64,000 bases of DNA from positions 358,003,825-358,067,824 of the forward strand of contig NC_073693.1 in the NCBI RefSeq assembly GCF_029784155.1, in the 5' to 3' direction. Of this stretch, positions 38,901 to 49,706 are shown one piece after another. This DNA comes from Uranotaenia lowii (taxonomy: Eukaryota > Arthropoda > Insecta > Diptera > Culicidae). A program made the position numbers and the translations under genes. Positions within the stretch are counted from its first letter, which is position 1. Every line of letters begins with the position of its first letter. The notes beneath the pieces were generated by a model. That model did no database searches, was not told the origin of the DNA, and saw nothing but the letters and a program-made list of their open reading frames with translations.

Positions 38901-40228
38901 ATTTTTGTCATTTTTGTCATTTTTGTCATTTTTGTCATTTTTGTCATTTTTGTCATTTTTGTCATTTTTGTCATTTTTGTCATTTTTGTCATTTTTGTCA
39001 TTTTTGTCATTTTTGTCATTTTTGTCATTTTTGTCATTTTTGTCATTTTTGTCATTTTTGTCATTTTTGTCATTTTTGTCATTTTTGTCATTTTTGTCAT
39101 TTTTGTCATTTTTGTCATTTTTGTCATTTTTGTCATTTTTGTCATTTTTGTCATTTTTGTCATTTTTGTCATTTTTGTCATTTTTGTCATTTTTGTCATT
39201 TTTGTCATTTTTGTCATTTTTGTCATTTTTGTCATTTTTGTCATTTTTGTCATTTTTGTCATTTTTGTCATTTTTGTCATTTTTGTCATTTTTGTCATTT
39301 TTGTCATTTTTGTCATTTTTGTCATTTTTGTCATTTTTGTCATTTTTGTCATTTTTGTCATTTTTGTCATTTTTGTCATTTTTGTCATTTTTGTCATTTT
39401 TGTCATTTTTGTCATTTTTGTCATTTTTGTCATTTTTGTCATTTTTGTCATTTTTGTCATTTTTGTCATTTTTGTCATTTTTGTCATTTTTGTCATTTTT
39501 GTCATTTTTGTCATTTTTGTCATTTTTGTCATTTTTGTCATTTTTGTCATTTTTGTCATTTTTGTCATTTTTGTCATTTTTGTCATTTTTGTCATTTTTG
39601 TCATTTTTGTCATTTTTGTCATTTTTGTCATTTTTGTCATTTTTGTCATTTTTGTCATTTTTGTCATTTTTGTCATTTTTGTCATTTTTGTCATTTTTGT
39701 CATTTTTGTCATTTTTGTCATTTTTGTCATTTTTGTCATTTTTGTCATTTTTGTCATTTTTGTCATTTTTGTCATTTTTGTCATTTTTGTCATTTTTGTC
39801 ATTTTTGTCATTTTTGTCATTTTTGTCATTTTTGTCATTTTTGTCATTTTTGTCATTTTTGTCATTTTTGTCATTTTTGTCATTTTTGTCATTTTTGTCA
39901 TTTTTGTCATTTTTGTCATTTTTGTCATTTTTGTCATTTTTGTCATTTTTGTCATTTTTGTCACTTTTGTCACTTTTGTCATTTTTGTCATTTTTGTCAT
40001 TTTTGTCATTTTTGTCATTTTTGTCATTTTTGTCATTTTTGTCATTTTTGTCATTTTTGTCATTTTTGTCATTTTTGTCATTTTTGTCATTTTTGTCATT
40101 TTTGTCATTTTTGTCATTTTTGTCATTTTTGTCATTTTTGTCATTTTTGTCATTTTTGTCATTTTTGTCATTTTTGTCATTTTTGTCATTTTTGTCATTT
40201 TTGTCATTTTTGTCATTTTTGTTATTTT
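29931..40228 (+). repeat. 9-bp satellite array 2, unit GTCATTTTT, 10.3 kb
   Basis: About 1,140 tandem units (GACAAAAAT on the minus strand). The left third (29931-33360) contains single-base variants, a block of GTCATCTTT units (about 30660-30725), three GTCATTTTG units at about 32607-32633 and a dozen or so 8-bp or 10-bp units that shift phase. From 33361 to 40216 (6.86 kb) there is no phase shift and almost no substitution except two GTCACTTTT units at 39960-39977. Five of six frames are open, giving apparent products above 3,400 residues of VIF, CHF, SFL or TKM repeats. These are not considered genes. Confidence 0.97.
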
Positions 40229-41379
40229 TTTTTACCTAGTATTTTTTCAAAATGTCTGTTGATTGTAATAATTTTATTTTACCGTTCACTAGAATGCTCA
40301 ATTTTGAATATTTTGGTCCTGAACGCCTGATCCGTGAATATTCATTGATTTATCGAAATTCTTTCAATCATTTGAATTATTATAAGGAACAAACCCGTTT
40401 TCAAATGGTGAATGTGTTTTATTCAACGCAATGGAAACCATCAAAAGCTTTCCAGAATCAATGGTTTAAATTATCGCTCATCTGGGTGCAAAGATGATTG
40501 AACGAATGATCGAACGAATGAATTTTAAAGTTGATCGTTCATGCATCGCATTGATTGGTGGAAAAACAACAGTAATTAATTCATATGTTAAAAAAGCAGC
40601 ACACCCCAAAGAGGCAGCCTTTACAGAGAGAGCCATATGCAATGCATCTACTTAAAACAGAAAATAAGAACAAATTGTATCGATTCAACTAACAGTAAGA
40701 TGTGAGCTCAATCAATTTATTAAATGATAAGGTACAAAAAAACTTTTATTATGGGTAAAATCAACGACCTTCCATAATTTTCTAGAACTACAACTCAATT
40801 CTTTTGAACTAAGTTTGCAAACCATGTGGAGGAAAGTAACTTGTTAGGAGGCAAGTAAATAGATTATCGGTTTTTAAGAATGAGAACGATATAGTCTTCT
40901 GATCGACTCAATAAAACGGTAAACCAATCGGTTCCCCAAAACAGAAAATCCTCAGGGGCGAGAATAAAAACAACATAATTCGATTAAATACATTAAGCCC
41001 CTGACTTAATCAGTCGAATTAATCGAATAGCGGTTATGTGTTTTTTTTCTGTATGTTCAGCGTGTGTTGTTTTTTGGCCGAAGGTGAAGTAAGAAGAGGA
41101 AAAAATAATACCAACATCAACAAACCCGCAAGGAGTACCAAATCGATAAATAGCTTCCCGAGCCATTTTAATGCGTAAATCCGCAAATGGTGTCCTTCTG
41201 CTGGGCGATTCCATGGAAAAACAAAGTAGGCTCGTGGGCGAAACATACACGGAAAAATTGAAAACCGTAGAAAATATCCACGTGGCAACACGATAAATAT
41301 CAAATGATTGGCATCACTCGTTGGTTTTCCGGTTGCTAATTTGTGTTGTTGTTGTTATGATCAATTTGGATTTCCTCGA
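40229..41379. other. Spacer between array 2 and the duplicated segment
   Basis: Ordinary AT-rich sequence; no coding motif or element boundary seen. Its counterpart next to the second copy, if any, would fall in the sequence gap at 60402-60901. Confidence 0.5.
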
Positions 41380-41784
41380 TTGATACTCTGTCTGCGTGTC
41401 AGATAGGATTAAGATATGCAACGTTTCCGGCAATGAATGGAGTAAATAGGAGAGAGGCCTCCTCATTATTATTATTCGGAATCAATTGCGGCACCGCGTG
41501 CATAATGTGCACCTGTAATCAATATTTTTCCGATTGCTTGTTTTTTTTTCAAACATTCGAAATTGAAAAGTGATCAAATGTGTTTTTATTTGTGATTGAC
41601 GTTCGCTTTTCAATCCGCGAGGTTGCCTTTGTGTTGGGATGCTTATTTTCTTTTTAGATTCATTTTTTCATACTGCATATGACATGGACAACTATTGATG
41701 TAATTAATGACAGAAATGTTTGACTAAAAATACAATCAATGTTATTTTCCTATGAAACTCAAACCGCATAACGTTTAACAATAC
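41380..41784 (+). repeat. Duplicated segment, copy A left part
   Basis: This stretch matches 62848-63233 with scattered substitutions and small indels. TTGATACTCTG at 41380-41390 is uninterrupted here. In copy B the same site carries a TIR element between a duplicated TA. The match ends at the BEL insertion and resumes at 47357. Confidence 0.9.
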
Positions 41785-42321
41785 TGTTCGGGCTCGTCCG
41801 ATGGGGGGGTTCGGATTTCGAGGTCTTTCTTCCCGTCTCCAGACGACGGCATCCACCAGCAGCAGAAACTCCAGGTAAGTCACCACAACAGCTGATCGCC
41901 CGCTCGGGGGAGTTTTAGTTTGCACTATTGTGTGGTACGTTGTATCGAGTACCACCACGCAATTTGATTGCACTTATGTTGCACCACCGTCAATTAACTG
42001 ATTTCGGATGAACTTTAGAAGTAAGTCGCTTGGTTGGACTTTAAATACTTGGACTTTATTGGAGATATAGTAAAACCCGTGTGGTTCGTTCAACTCTAGA
42101 TTCTATTCTAACAAACAACTAAAATGGCTTACATACTATTGTGTGAACTCTCTCCGCGATGTTCGCTATGTTGCGAGAGAGAGTTGATCTTATGCTAAGG
42201 TACGATCACAAATAATGGTGTTTACGAGCAAATGGATTAAAGTGTCAAGTGAACATAGATTAAGACACATATTACAAACAAAAACTTAGATCCTATTTCC
42301 TGACCGGTACAGTACCGATCA
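41785..42321 (-). repeat. BEL/Pao 3' LTR
   Basis: 537 bp. Identical to the other LTR except for an extra 4 bp in the run CTAACAAACAACTAAAA (the other reads CTAACAACTAAAA) and ATTAAAGTG instead of ATTATAGTG. On the minus strand it begins TGATC and ends AACA. Confidence 0.95.
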
Positions 42322-42539
42322 TTCCGGCCACCTTGAAACTGCTGTTTCAACCAATTTCGGACCAATTGATTGCGGGCTTCTCAGTCGGTTGGACCATGCG
42401 ACACGGTTGGGCCAGGGTACACGGTTGGACCAAGAGACACGATTGGACCCGGGGACACGGTTGGACCAAGAGACACAGCTGACACGTCGCACATCGAGGA
42501 ATCGGTTTCGGCCCTGGTGCAGAATCTGTGAACACAAAA

Positions 42540-43160
42540 GAGACCCGGTAGACCGAACGGCGTAGGGTAAGGTTATAGGAACGCTAATCACCTGTTAGCG
42601 CCCCATTAGCGCGTTGAGCAACGTTCGGCGTGCTCTACCGATCTTTGAAGATTCTGCTACCATGTGGATGTATGTGGACGATCTCGCTGGTAAACGAAGC
42701 GAATCTGTGACGATGTACGACAGTGGGCGATCTGGAATCGATAAAAGACCCGCGTTGAGCAACGTTCGGTGTGCTCTACCGGTCTTAGAAGATTCGGCTT
42801 CTGACGTGGCTTGGTGCATGGCGATGAATGCTCGGTGACGATATAGCAATAGTGTAGGAAAGGATCTGTAATCGACAAAGAACCGGTAGATCGAACAAGA
42901 AAATGTGACAATTTGGAACGCTAATCACCTATTAGCGCTCGACATGCGCAGTGAGTCACATTCGGCGTGCTCTGCCGGTCTTTGTAGATTGATCTCGATG
43001 AAAATACCGCAAATGGGTGAAATTAGTAGAACATGGATCTGTAAGCAACAAAGACCCGGTAGATGGAACGGTTGGAGTAAAGTTATAGGAACGCTAATCA
43101 CCTGTTAGCGCTCTATAAGCGCGTTGAGCACGTTCGGCGTGCTCTACCGGTCTTTGTAGC
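42540..43160 (-). repeat. Tandem repeats before the BEL 3' LTR
   Basis: Three to four diverged copies of a block containing 'gacccggtagaccgaacgg', 'aacgctaatcacctgttagc', 'gcgttgagcaacgttcggc' and 'gtgctctaccggtctttg'. They recur near 42540-42650, 42740-42790, 42880-42990 and 43050-43160. The last copy overlaps the 3' end of the ORF and supplies its final residues (TGRARRTCSTRL). The period is irregular, about 150-170 bp. Confidence 0.8.
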
Positions 43161-45986
43161 TTGTACTAGTTGTCGGGGGTTGTCACGTTGACCTGTTGAT
43201 TGCTGGCGGTCAATAAGATGGCAATCTCGCTTGGCTAACTGAATGACTCCATCTCGACCTGGATGAAGTCTTGTAGAGCGATCGAGTGACCGCGAGGTGG
43301 CGGAACAGGGCAAGTTTTCCAACAACGACGATTGCCATGCATGGTCGTAACACCAATCAGGTTTTTCGGGCAAGTTGAAGGCATGTAAATTCCTGGATAG
43401 TTCGCTGGCTGCGATGTGCACTTGCGGAACGTGTCTCCAACTGAGTTCATATGTATCCATCTGGATAGCAGTTACATGCTTAGTACCGACAGTTCTCCAA
43501 CGATGCGGTGGCGGCTTTGACCGATGGGGTGTCCGGAACGATTCCGTTGGCAGAACAGGTGCGTATAGCTCCAGACAGGTAACAGAGGGCTGCTTGGCCA
43601 AATGGACAGCGCAGCCGGAGGATCCACAGACAGCGTCTTTTCCTTCGTCGATGACCTTGGAGGTGTTTAGAGGAGTATTGGACAGCAGGCTGAGTTGAGC
43701 GACGGGACCGACGAGCAGCGTATCCTTGAGCGCGTACCCTGAATTGTGCTCACAGGATGCGTTGAATACCACGCGTTCATTGGTGGTTTTGCTGGCTTCC
43801 TTGAGCACCGGGTGATGTGGCAGATAGCAGTGTGATTCGTCCTCAACAGGATCGCTGTTGTGCATATTTCTGGTTTGGGTGGTGTTTTCAGGTATCTTGT
43901 GGCTTGTATCTCTGGTGGAGTTTTGGTGTGTGGTCTTTGTGCGAGAATCTCCAAGGGTGGTTTTTGGATTATTGGGCCGGGAATGGCGGGCGAAGCATCC
44001 TTCTTTGTGGATTTGAGTGGTGGAGGGTTGAGCTTCTGTTTTCTGACACCCATCGGGGGTTTCCATTGGCCGGAACTCCCCAGGGATCGTTTCTCGGGTT
44101 TGATCAACGGTGGAGAGGAAGCACGCTCGCGGTGCGGTGGTGGAGCTGGAATCAACTTTGCCAGAAACTGTCCAGCCGAAGAGGGTGTCCACCAAAAACG
44201 GAGAATTATTACCAAGAGAGTGGCGTACGCCCGTGTGGAACTCATGGTAACATTCTCCACCGATGATCATGTCGATTGTTGCTGGAACGTTGAACTGAGG
44301 ATCCGCCAAGGGAACTTTTGGCATTTTCCAGGCAGTTGTATCGATCGGGGACGTGGGGAGATATGATGTTGGTTTCTTCATGACGAGGAAATCGAGTGTG
44401 GTGGAGAAGTCGCTGTTCTTGGATACGATCTTGGCAGCTAACTTTTTTCTGATGCGCTTGACTGACTCTCCAATTCCGGCAACTGCGATGTCCACGGGAG
44501 TTTGTAGGGTGGCGAGCTCGTTCGCCAGCTTCCTGGTAATAAAGTTGGACATTGCTGCGGAATCTAGAAGAGCTCGTGCTTGGATCTTTCTGCCATATCG
44601 GTCGACTACTAACAGCGCAACTGTCTCCAATAGAACCGTTGAATTTGAATGCACGGATAGATTTATCGTTGGTGGGCTGAGTGAACCGCTCGGACCTGGA
44701 TTCACTTGTATGAGATGAGATCTCTCGGGTGAGAACTCATTCGGTGGTGCTGCTGGGTCGTGCAACATCGTATGGTGCTTCGCTTGGCAAATCCTGCACA
44801 GAAACTTGGACTTGCAGGATCTTGCCTGGTGGTTTGCGCGAAAGCAATTCCAGCAAAGGCTGTGCTGTGTCACAAGCTCTCGCCGTTGGGAGCTTGACAG
44901 GTTCGAAAATGCTGGACATTGGTGAAGCGGATGTGTTCTCAAACAACAGTGGCATTGCGAAGTGCTGGATTGAGTTTCGGATGTCGCTGCGTTCACGACA
45001 GATCGGATGGTAACTAGTTTCTTCGGGATTTGTCCGGCCACCTTGGAAACGGTGGGCACTGAGGAACGATGCTGGAGATCGCTGTCCACGGATTTCAACA
45101 TCCGGACCTGGTGGATGAGAAACTCGATGAGCTCGTCGTACTTCACTTCTTCTTTCTGTCGAGTATCCTGCTCCCATGCGCGAATCGTTGCTGAGTCCAA
45201 CTTGTTCGTTAAGATGAAGATAAGTGGAGTGTCCCAATACTCGATCGGTTCCCCTAGTTTTCCCAGAGCCTTAACGTGTCGCTGGAAATCATCAACCAGT
45301 GTGTTGAGGTCTTGTGCGGACTCGTGCTGTATCGGTGGAAGGTTGTATAGGCCACGGAAAAGCTCCTTTCTGAGGAACCGCTTGTTGTCGTAACGCTTCT
45401 TAAGCGCGTCCCACGTCGACGAATAATTATCGGCTTGGATATCCACAGACTCGAACGGTTTCCTTGCCTCTCCTTCCAGCGACTGCAACAGATACTGCAG
45501 CTTGTTGACGATCGGTATGTCCTCGTTGCAGTGGATCATCGAGAGAAAATTATCACGGAACGAGATCCAGCGCGATTCATCTCCACTAAACTTCGGCAAA
45601 TCGATTTTTGGCAGACGATGATGAAAGCTGGAAGACATGCTATGAGAAGCCGATGCGTGGATGATCGTCGAACTCAACGGATGCTCCCTACTCTCCAGTT
45701 TGGACAGCAAAAAACCCTTCGCCCTGCAGAATCGATCCTCAAAATCAGCACGGAATTCTAGGTGTGTTTCAAACCGTTCTTCGCTATCGCCCATTTCGAT
45801 GTCGTTCTGCACGTTTAGGAACAACTCGTTGCACTTGTTGAGCGCCTCCAAACGTACCGCAACCTGGCAACAATCTCGTTCATAAGTGAAATCCGCTACA
45901 AACTTCTCCACCACATCTCGTTCGGCACACGCTCGTCGTCTCGTCAGAAGGTCCGCTGCTAGTTTTTTCTCCGCCTTGCTAGCCAT
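43113..45986 (-). CDS. BEL/Pao Gag-protease ORF fused to collapsed pol remnants
   Basis: 957 codons from the ATG at 45984-45986; the upstream GTG codon is not used as a start. The Gag region is of DUF1759 type (LPKIDLPKFSGDESRWISF, about residue 125). CCHC zinc knuckle CWNCFRANHQARSC lies near 385, then a DUF1758-type aspartic protease with ALLDSAAMSNFI near 475, where the usual DSG/DTG glycine is Ala. FGWTVSGKV marks the protease end. A Thr/Pro/Lys-rich stretch (about 590-720) leads to one RT-start fragment, CYLPHHPVLKEASKTTNERV (about 725). A short RNase-H-end-like piece (WRHVPQ) and the DUF5641-like HPGRDGVIQLAKRD (about 910) follow. The RT catalytic core and integrase core are absent. The frame stays open across several deletion junctions. 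Confidence 0.85.
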   Translation of the reverse strand: MASKAEKKLAADLLTRRRACAERDVVEKFVADFTYERDCCQVAVRLEALNKCNELFLNVQNDIEMGDSEERFETHLEFRADFEDRFCRAKGFLLSKLESREHPLSSTIIHASASHSMSSSFHHRLPKIDLPKFSGDESRWISFRDNFLSMIHCNEDIPIVNKLQYLLQSLEGEARKPFESVDIQADNYSSTWDALKKRYDNKRFLRKELFRGLYNLPPIQHESAQDLNTLVDDFQRHVKALGKLGEPIEYWDTPLIFILTNKLDSATIRAWEQDTRQKEEVKYDELIEFLIHQVRMLKSVDSDLQHRSSVPTVSKVAGQIPKKLVTIRSVVNAATSETQSSTSQCHCCLRTHPLHQCPAFSNLSSSQRRELVTQHSLCWNCFRANHQARSCKSKFLCRICQAKHHTMLHDPAAPPNEFSPERSHLIQVNPGPSGSLSPPTINLSVHSNSTVLLETVALLVVDRYGRKIQARALLDSAAMSNFITRKLANELATLQTPVDIAVAGIGESVKRIRKKLAAKIVSKNSDFSTTLDFLVMKKPTSYLPTSPIDTTAWKMPKVPLADPQFNVPATIDMIIGGECYHEFHTGVRHSLGNNSPFLVDTLFGWTVSGKVDSSSTTAPRACFLSTVDQTRETIPGEFRPMETPDGCQKTEAQPSTTQIHKEGCFARHSRPNNPKTTLGDSRTKTTHQNSTRDTSHKIPENTTQTRNMHNSDPVEDESHCYLPHHPVLKEASKTTNERVVFNASCEHNSGYALKDTLLVGPVAQLSLLSNTPLNTSKVIDEGKDAVCGSSGCAVHLAKQPSVTCLELYAPVLPTESFRTPHRSKPPPHRWRTVGTKHVTAIQMDTYELSWRHVPQVHIAASELSRNLHAFNLPEKPDWCYDHAWQSSLLENLPCSATSRSLDRSTRLHPGRDGVIQLAKRDCHLIDRQQSTGQRDNPRQLVQATKTGRARRTCSTRL

Positions 45987-46803
45987 CACTCAACACCACT
46001 CAAATCACACTTAAAAACACCAAAACGACCGTAAATGCCACCAATGATTGACTTTTCGGATGTGTTTTATAAATAAAAATCGTCAAAATATTTTTATTTA
46101 GTGTATGTTGCTATCCTTTTGAGCGGTACTGTAGTCAGCAACTTGTATTTACGTAACCCAGCAATGTTACAATCGCCACAAAATAAACAGGCAAAGGGAT
46201 TTTTCTTTTTTCCAAAAATCCAATTTTTTAAGTGACGCTATACTTTTGTACGATACTGTTGTCTAGCCACTTGCCTCTATGGGTCTCGCTATAATGCTTC
46301 ACAGTGTCTCAGTGACCACTGGAAGTGAATTCCAATTTTCCAAAAACTTTCAAATTTGTAAGTGCCGATATAATTTTGACTGACACTGTAAAGTGCACCA
46401 CCCTAAATACATTTGCAATTCGCCGTAGAACTGACTTTTAGTCACAAAATGCAATTTTGTAAAAAAAGTTATTTAATTTTTACTTGTTTCTAAACTTTTG
46501 CGTGACAGTGTAAAACTGCAAAATTTTGTCGACCAGTGTAATTTGTCGTTTGTTTTGATTCCACAAATCAATCACCACATTTGATTGTAATTGCTGCTGC
46601 TTGCTTACGTTTGCAGCGTAAAATTTGTGCTGATATTCGATGGCCAAGTGAATAATGGGCCAGTATAAAGTATCCACGGTGAGTATATCACTATTGGCCT
46701 ACCTTGATGTGGCTTTTCACTACAAACCACAGGTGAAATGGCGCTCCAGAAGATGGCGAATTTCCAGTTCCTCTGCCGGTCCTGATGAGATGATGTCCTC
46801 GAA
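45987..46803 (-). other. BEL/Pao 5' leader
   Basis: About 800 bp between the primer site and gag, with no ORF. A motif resembling 'actttt..g.(g/t)acactgt' recurs four times at spacings of about 120-130 bp (around 46117, 46248, 46372, 46493). The leader is therefore internally repetitive. It should contain the packaging signal, which cannot be located by eye. Confidence 0.55.
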
Positions 46804-46821
46804 TCCGGCTTCGAAGGACCA
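46804..46821 (-). promoter_or_regulatory. Probable primer-binding site, tRNA-Tyr-like
   Basis: Two bases inside the 5' LTR the minus strand reads TGGTCCTTCGAAGCCGGA. This is complementary to a tRNA 3' end CCGGCTTCGAAGGACCA. It resembles the 3' end of insect tRNA-Tyr (CCGGCTCGAAGGA plus CCA) with one extra base. The tRNA identity is recalled from family knowledge, not computed. Confidence 0.6.
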
Positions 46822-46823
46822 AA

Positions 46824-47356
46824 TGTTCGGGCTCGTCCGATGGGGGGGTTCGGATTTCGAGGTCTTTCTTCCCGTCTCCAGACGACGGCATCCACCAGCA
46901 GCAGAAACTCCAGGTAAGTCACCACAACAGCTGATCGCCCGCTCGGGGGAGTTTTAGTTTGCACTATTGTGTGGTACGTTGTATCGAGTACCACCACGCA
47001 ATTTGATTGCACTTATGTTGCACCACCGTCAATTAACTGATTTCGGATGAACTTTAGAAGTAAGTCGCTTGGTTGGACTTTAAATACTTGGACTTTATTG
47101 GAGATATAGTAAAACCCGTGTGGTTCGTTCAACTCTAGATTCTATTCTAACAACTAAAATGGCTTACATACTATTGTGTGAACTCTCTCCGCGATGTTCG
47201 CTATGTTGCGAGAGAGAGTTGATCTTATGCTAAGGTACGATCACAAATAATGGTGTTTACGAGCAAATGGATTATAGTGTCAAGTGAACATAGATTAAGA
47301 CACATATTACAAACAAAAACTTAGATCCTATTTCCTGACCGGTACAGTACCGATCA
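46824..47356 (-). repeat. BEL/Pao 5' LTR
   Basis: 533 bp, near-identical to the LTR at 41785-42321. It is the upstream LTR for the minus-strand element; AATAC at 47357-47361 is the outer target duplication. Confidence 0.95.
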
Positions 47357-47966
47357 AATACTTTTTCTATGTAAATATTTTATGTAAGTGAGAAGTTCCT
47401 AGATGCGCATAATGAGTAATATTGGACACGACCATATAACCATTTGACGAAAAGACGGATAAATTTAAGGACGTATGACCAAGCTGACCCCTTTCACCCC
47501 TTTGAATCATTTTTATTTTCAAAAAATGTCTCAGAGGATACGTATTATATCAAACATACAATGTTCCTGGAAGTGAGTTAAGTATATTGCTTTCAAATAA
47601 CGTTGCGTTAATCGAGTTAATCACCTTATCGTTAATGAAAACTCTGATAAAAGCTGTTAAAAACGAAATTCAATACGCAGTTTATTTAAAATTATCACTA
47701 TCCAAAATTATGTGGTTGGAAAAAAATCAACAATAGATTTTTTTTTTTTCATTTCATCATTGATCGCTTCTTCATATAAAACAGATTAAATATTTACTTC
47801 ATGACAATTGGGAAGTTACATTATTATTAACATTAACACATTATTAATATCACACTAAGAATCGAAAATTAAAAAAAAAGGATTTTAAATTCCATGGAGA
47901 CAATCAAAGTTACAATCCAAAGCAAAACTTATTGTTTTTATCAAAATTTACAATTTAAAATAAATT
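47357..47966 (+). repeat. Duplicated segment, copy A right part
   Basis: Continues the similarity to copy B (63229 to about 63797), with shared wording such as 'aactctgataaaagctgtt', 'caatacgcagtttattta' and 'ccatggagacaatcaaag'. Copy A has about 45-60 extra bases around 47505-47570. Similarity stops near AATTTAAAATAAA at about 47960. Confidence 0.88.
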
Positions 47967-49402
47967 TTCAAAAAACCTTTCGAGTTCTGAACAAAGGAGA
48001 AGTAAGCGATGACTTTTGCTAACCGCATGCGTTTCTCTCTTCGTCTGTCAAAATTTCATTATATTCTAAATTTAATATCGGAAAATGGACATGAAATTGG
48101 TTTGAAATGTAAATTGTAAATTGTAATTGGCTTGAAGTAGAATGTTAAAGCTTCCATCGTTGATATCTTAGTGAAATATATTTAATTCCACAAAAACAGT
48201 TGCTAAACGAGTGCCCGAGCAGACTTTGATGCCTAAATCGATAGCAAAAAATAACCAAAATGAGCTATCAATGCCAAAATGATAGCATAATTAAGTATCT
48301 CAATTTTTCCGATGGCAAAATAAGGTTTCGTTGAAGCATCAAAAAGTCGAAAGACGATGCCTAACCGACACCTAAATAAGGCATTGAGACCAAAACGAAA
48401 CCACTGTTTGGTTTCGTTTTTTTCCAACATAACAAAACGAGGCATCATTAAGGTTTCATGTATTTCAATAGAGCAAAAAAGGGAGATGAAAATGATAGCA
48501 TGATTAGGTATTCAATTTTCTGCGATGAAAAATCAGATTTTATTAGGTGATAAAAATTAAATCGAACTGAAAACAAACAGCAATTTTATTCGTTACCGGC
48601 ATAGTGCGCTCATTTTTAGTGTTAATTTTTCAGTCATTGTAAAAAATAACATAATTAAGGTATCATTGTTTTGAAAAATGAAGTAACACCAACATAGACC
48701 TTCTTTCTTCTATTTAATTATTTCTAACTAGCTGCTACTGATATGGTGTCTCACTTACTAACTTAGGGAAACGAATAAACTCGACACTCAATATTATGGT
48801 AATCTTTTGTAAGGGTTAAAAATTGAAATTCTTTTAACGTCTACTTTCATGGAATTAAAATGTGAAATCTTAAACTAGGTTAATTCAACATTTCTGAACA
48901 GTGCTAAAAATGATTCTTTTTAAAAACCCCGTTAACTTTGAGAAAAAGTTCGAACGAAATATTTTTATAAACACTTTTCTTCAATTTAATGGATTATGGT
49001 TTCAGTTCAAAAAATTATTTTTGGAATTTTTTTGCCCAAATTTAAATTTAATGAAATGGTTCCATTTAAAAACTATGGGGATTAATTTCCATTGCCATAA
49101 AGAAAAAGTGGTTTCAACAAAATAATTTTTAACTGGAAAATTTTTTTTTGATTATTTTTAATATTAAACTTACTATGAAAATTGTCAAATAAGAATCTCA
49201 CAAAAGGTTCTTTACCGTGTATCTTAATTAGTAATCTTTCTTTCTTAACATTAACATTGACACATCTTTTGAAATCATAAATATTGAGTGGTAGATATAT
49301 ATAACTGTTATAATCTATATTTTTTAACGAAAATACATTAATATTTCATATAAGATAAGTCTTCTAGTAAAGCCTTTTAACAAGTTCAATTGATTCAAAC
49401 TA

Positions 49403-49571
49403 ACGGCGTGTTCGTAAATTGATTTTTTCAATCGAAGTGATTTTTTTCATCGATGCTGGCGTTTGCAAATTATAAACAAATGTATGCATGAGCATTGGAA
49501 AATGATTTTCCACCAAAAAAATCGATCGATTTAATGCATCACTCAAAAAAATCTATTGACGAACGCGCCGT
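49403..49571. mobile_element. 169-bp MITE with ACGGCGTGTTCGT-type ends
   Basis: Left end ACGGCGTGTTCGTAAATTGA and right end, as reverse complement, ACGGCGCGTTCGTCAATAGA. The match of about 26 bp extends into T/A runs. The target duplication is ambiguous. No coding capacity. Confidence 0.7.
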
Positions 49572-49706
49572 ATAAAAAGCATTGGGCTTTTGTTGAATGT
49601 CACTGATCCTACTAGTGATTGTAAACAAACTTTTTTTTGTTTACCACCAGTACAGTGTGTGTGCATCGCTGCACCGAACATAATAATCGTAATCAAAGAT
49701 TCCTAA

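Larger units (their letters stand above)
41785..47356 (-). mobile_element. BEL/Pao LTR retrotransposon, young, pol-deleted
   Basis: A 5572-bp element on the minus strand with LTRs at 41785-42321 and 46824-47356, starting TGATCGGTACTGTACCGGTC and ending ..GAGCCCGAACA. It is flanked by a perfect 5-bp duplication AATAC (41780-41784 and 47357-47361). A gag-protease ORF is kept, but the RT, RNase H and integrase regions are mostly deleted. The LTRs differ by one 4-bp indel and one substitution, so insertion was recent and must have used enzymes supplied in trans. The same site is present unoccupied at 63229-63233. Confidence 0.93.

Noticed and set aside
29931..40228. Telomeric or centromeric identity of the 9-bp arrays
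   Set aside because: The unit does not match insect telomere repeats, the arrays are embedded among ordinary transposons, and nothing in the sequence shows centromere function.
29895..40330. Giant open reading frames (about 3,450 codons) across array 2 and similar ones across arrays 1 and 3
   Set aside because: A 9-bp unit keeps five of six frames open by arithmetic. Products would be pure three-residue repeats in every frame and on both strands, with no start context or non-repetitive domain.
43817..45885. Plus-strand frames opposite the BEL Gag ORF
   Set aside because: They are antisense shadows of a clearly homologous Gag-protease frame.
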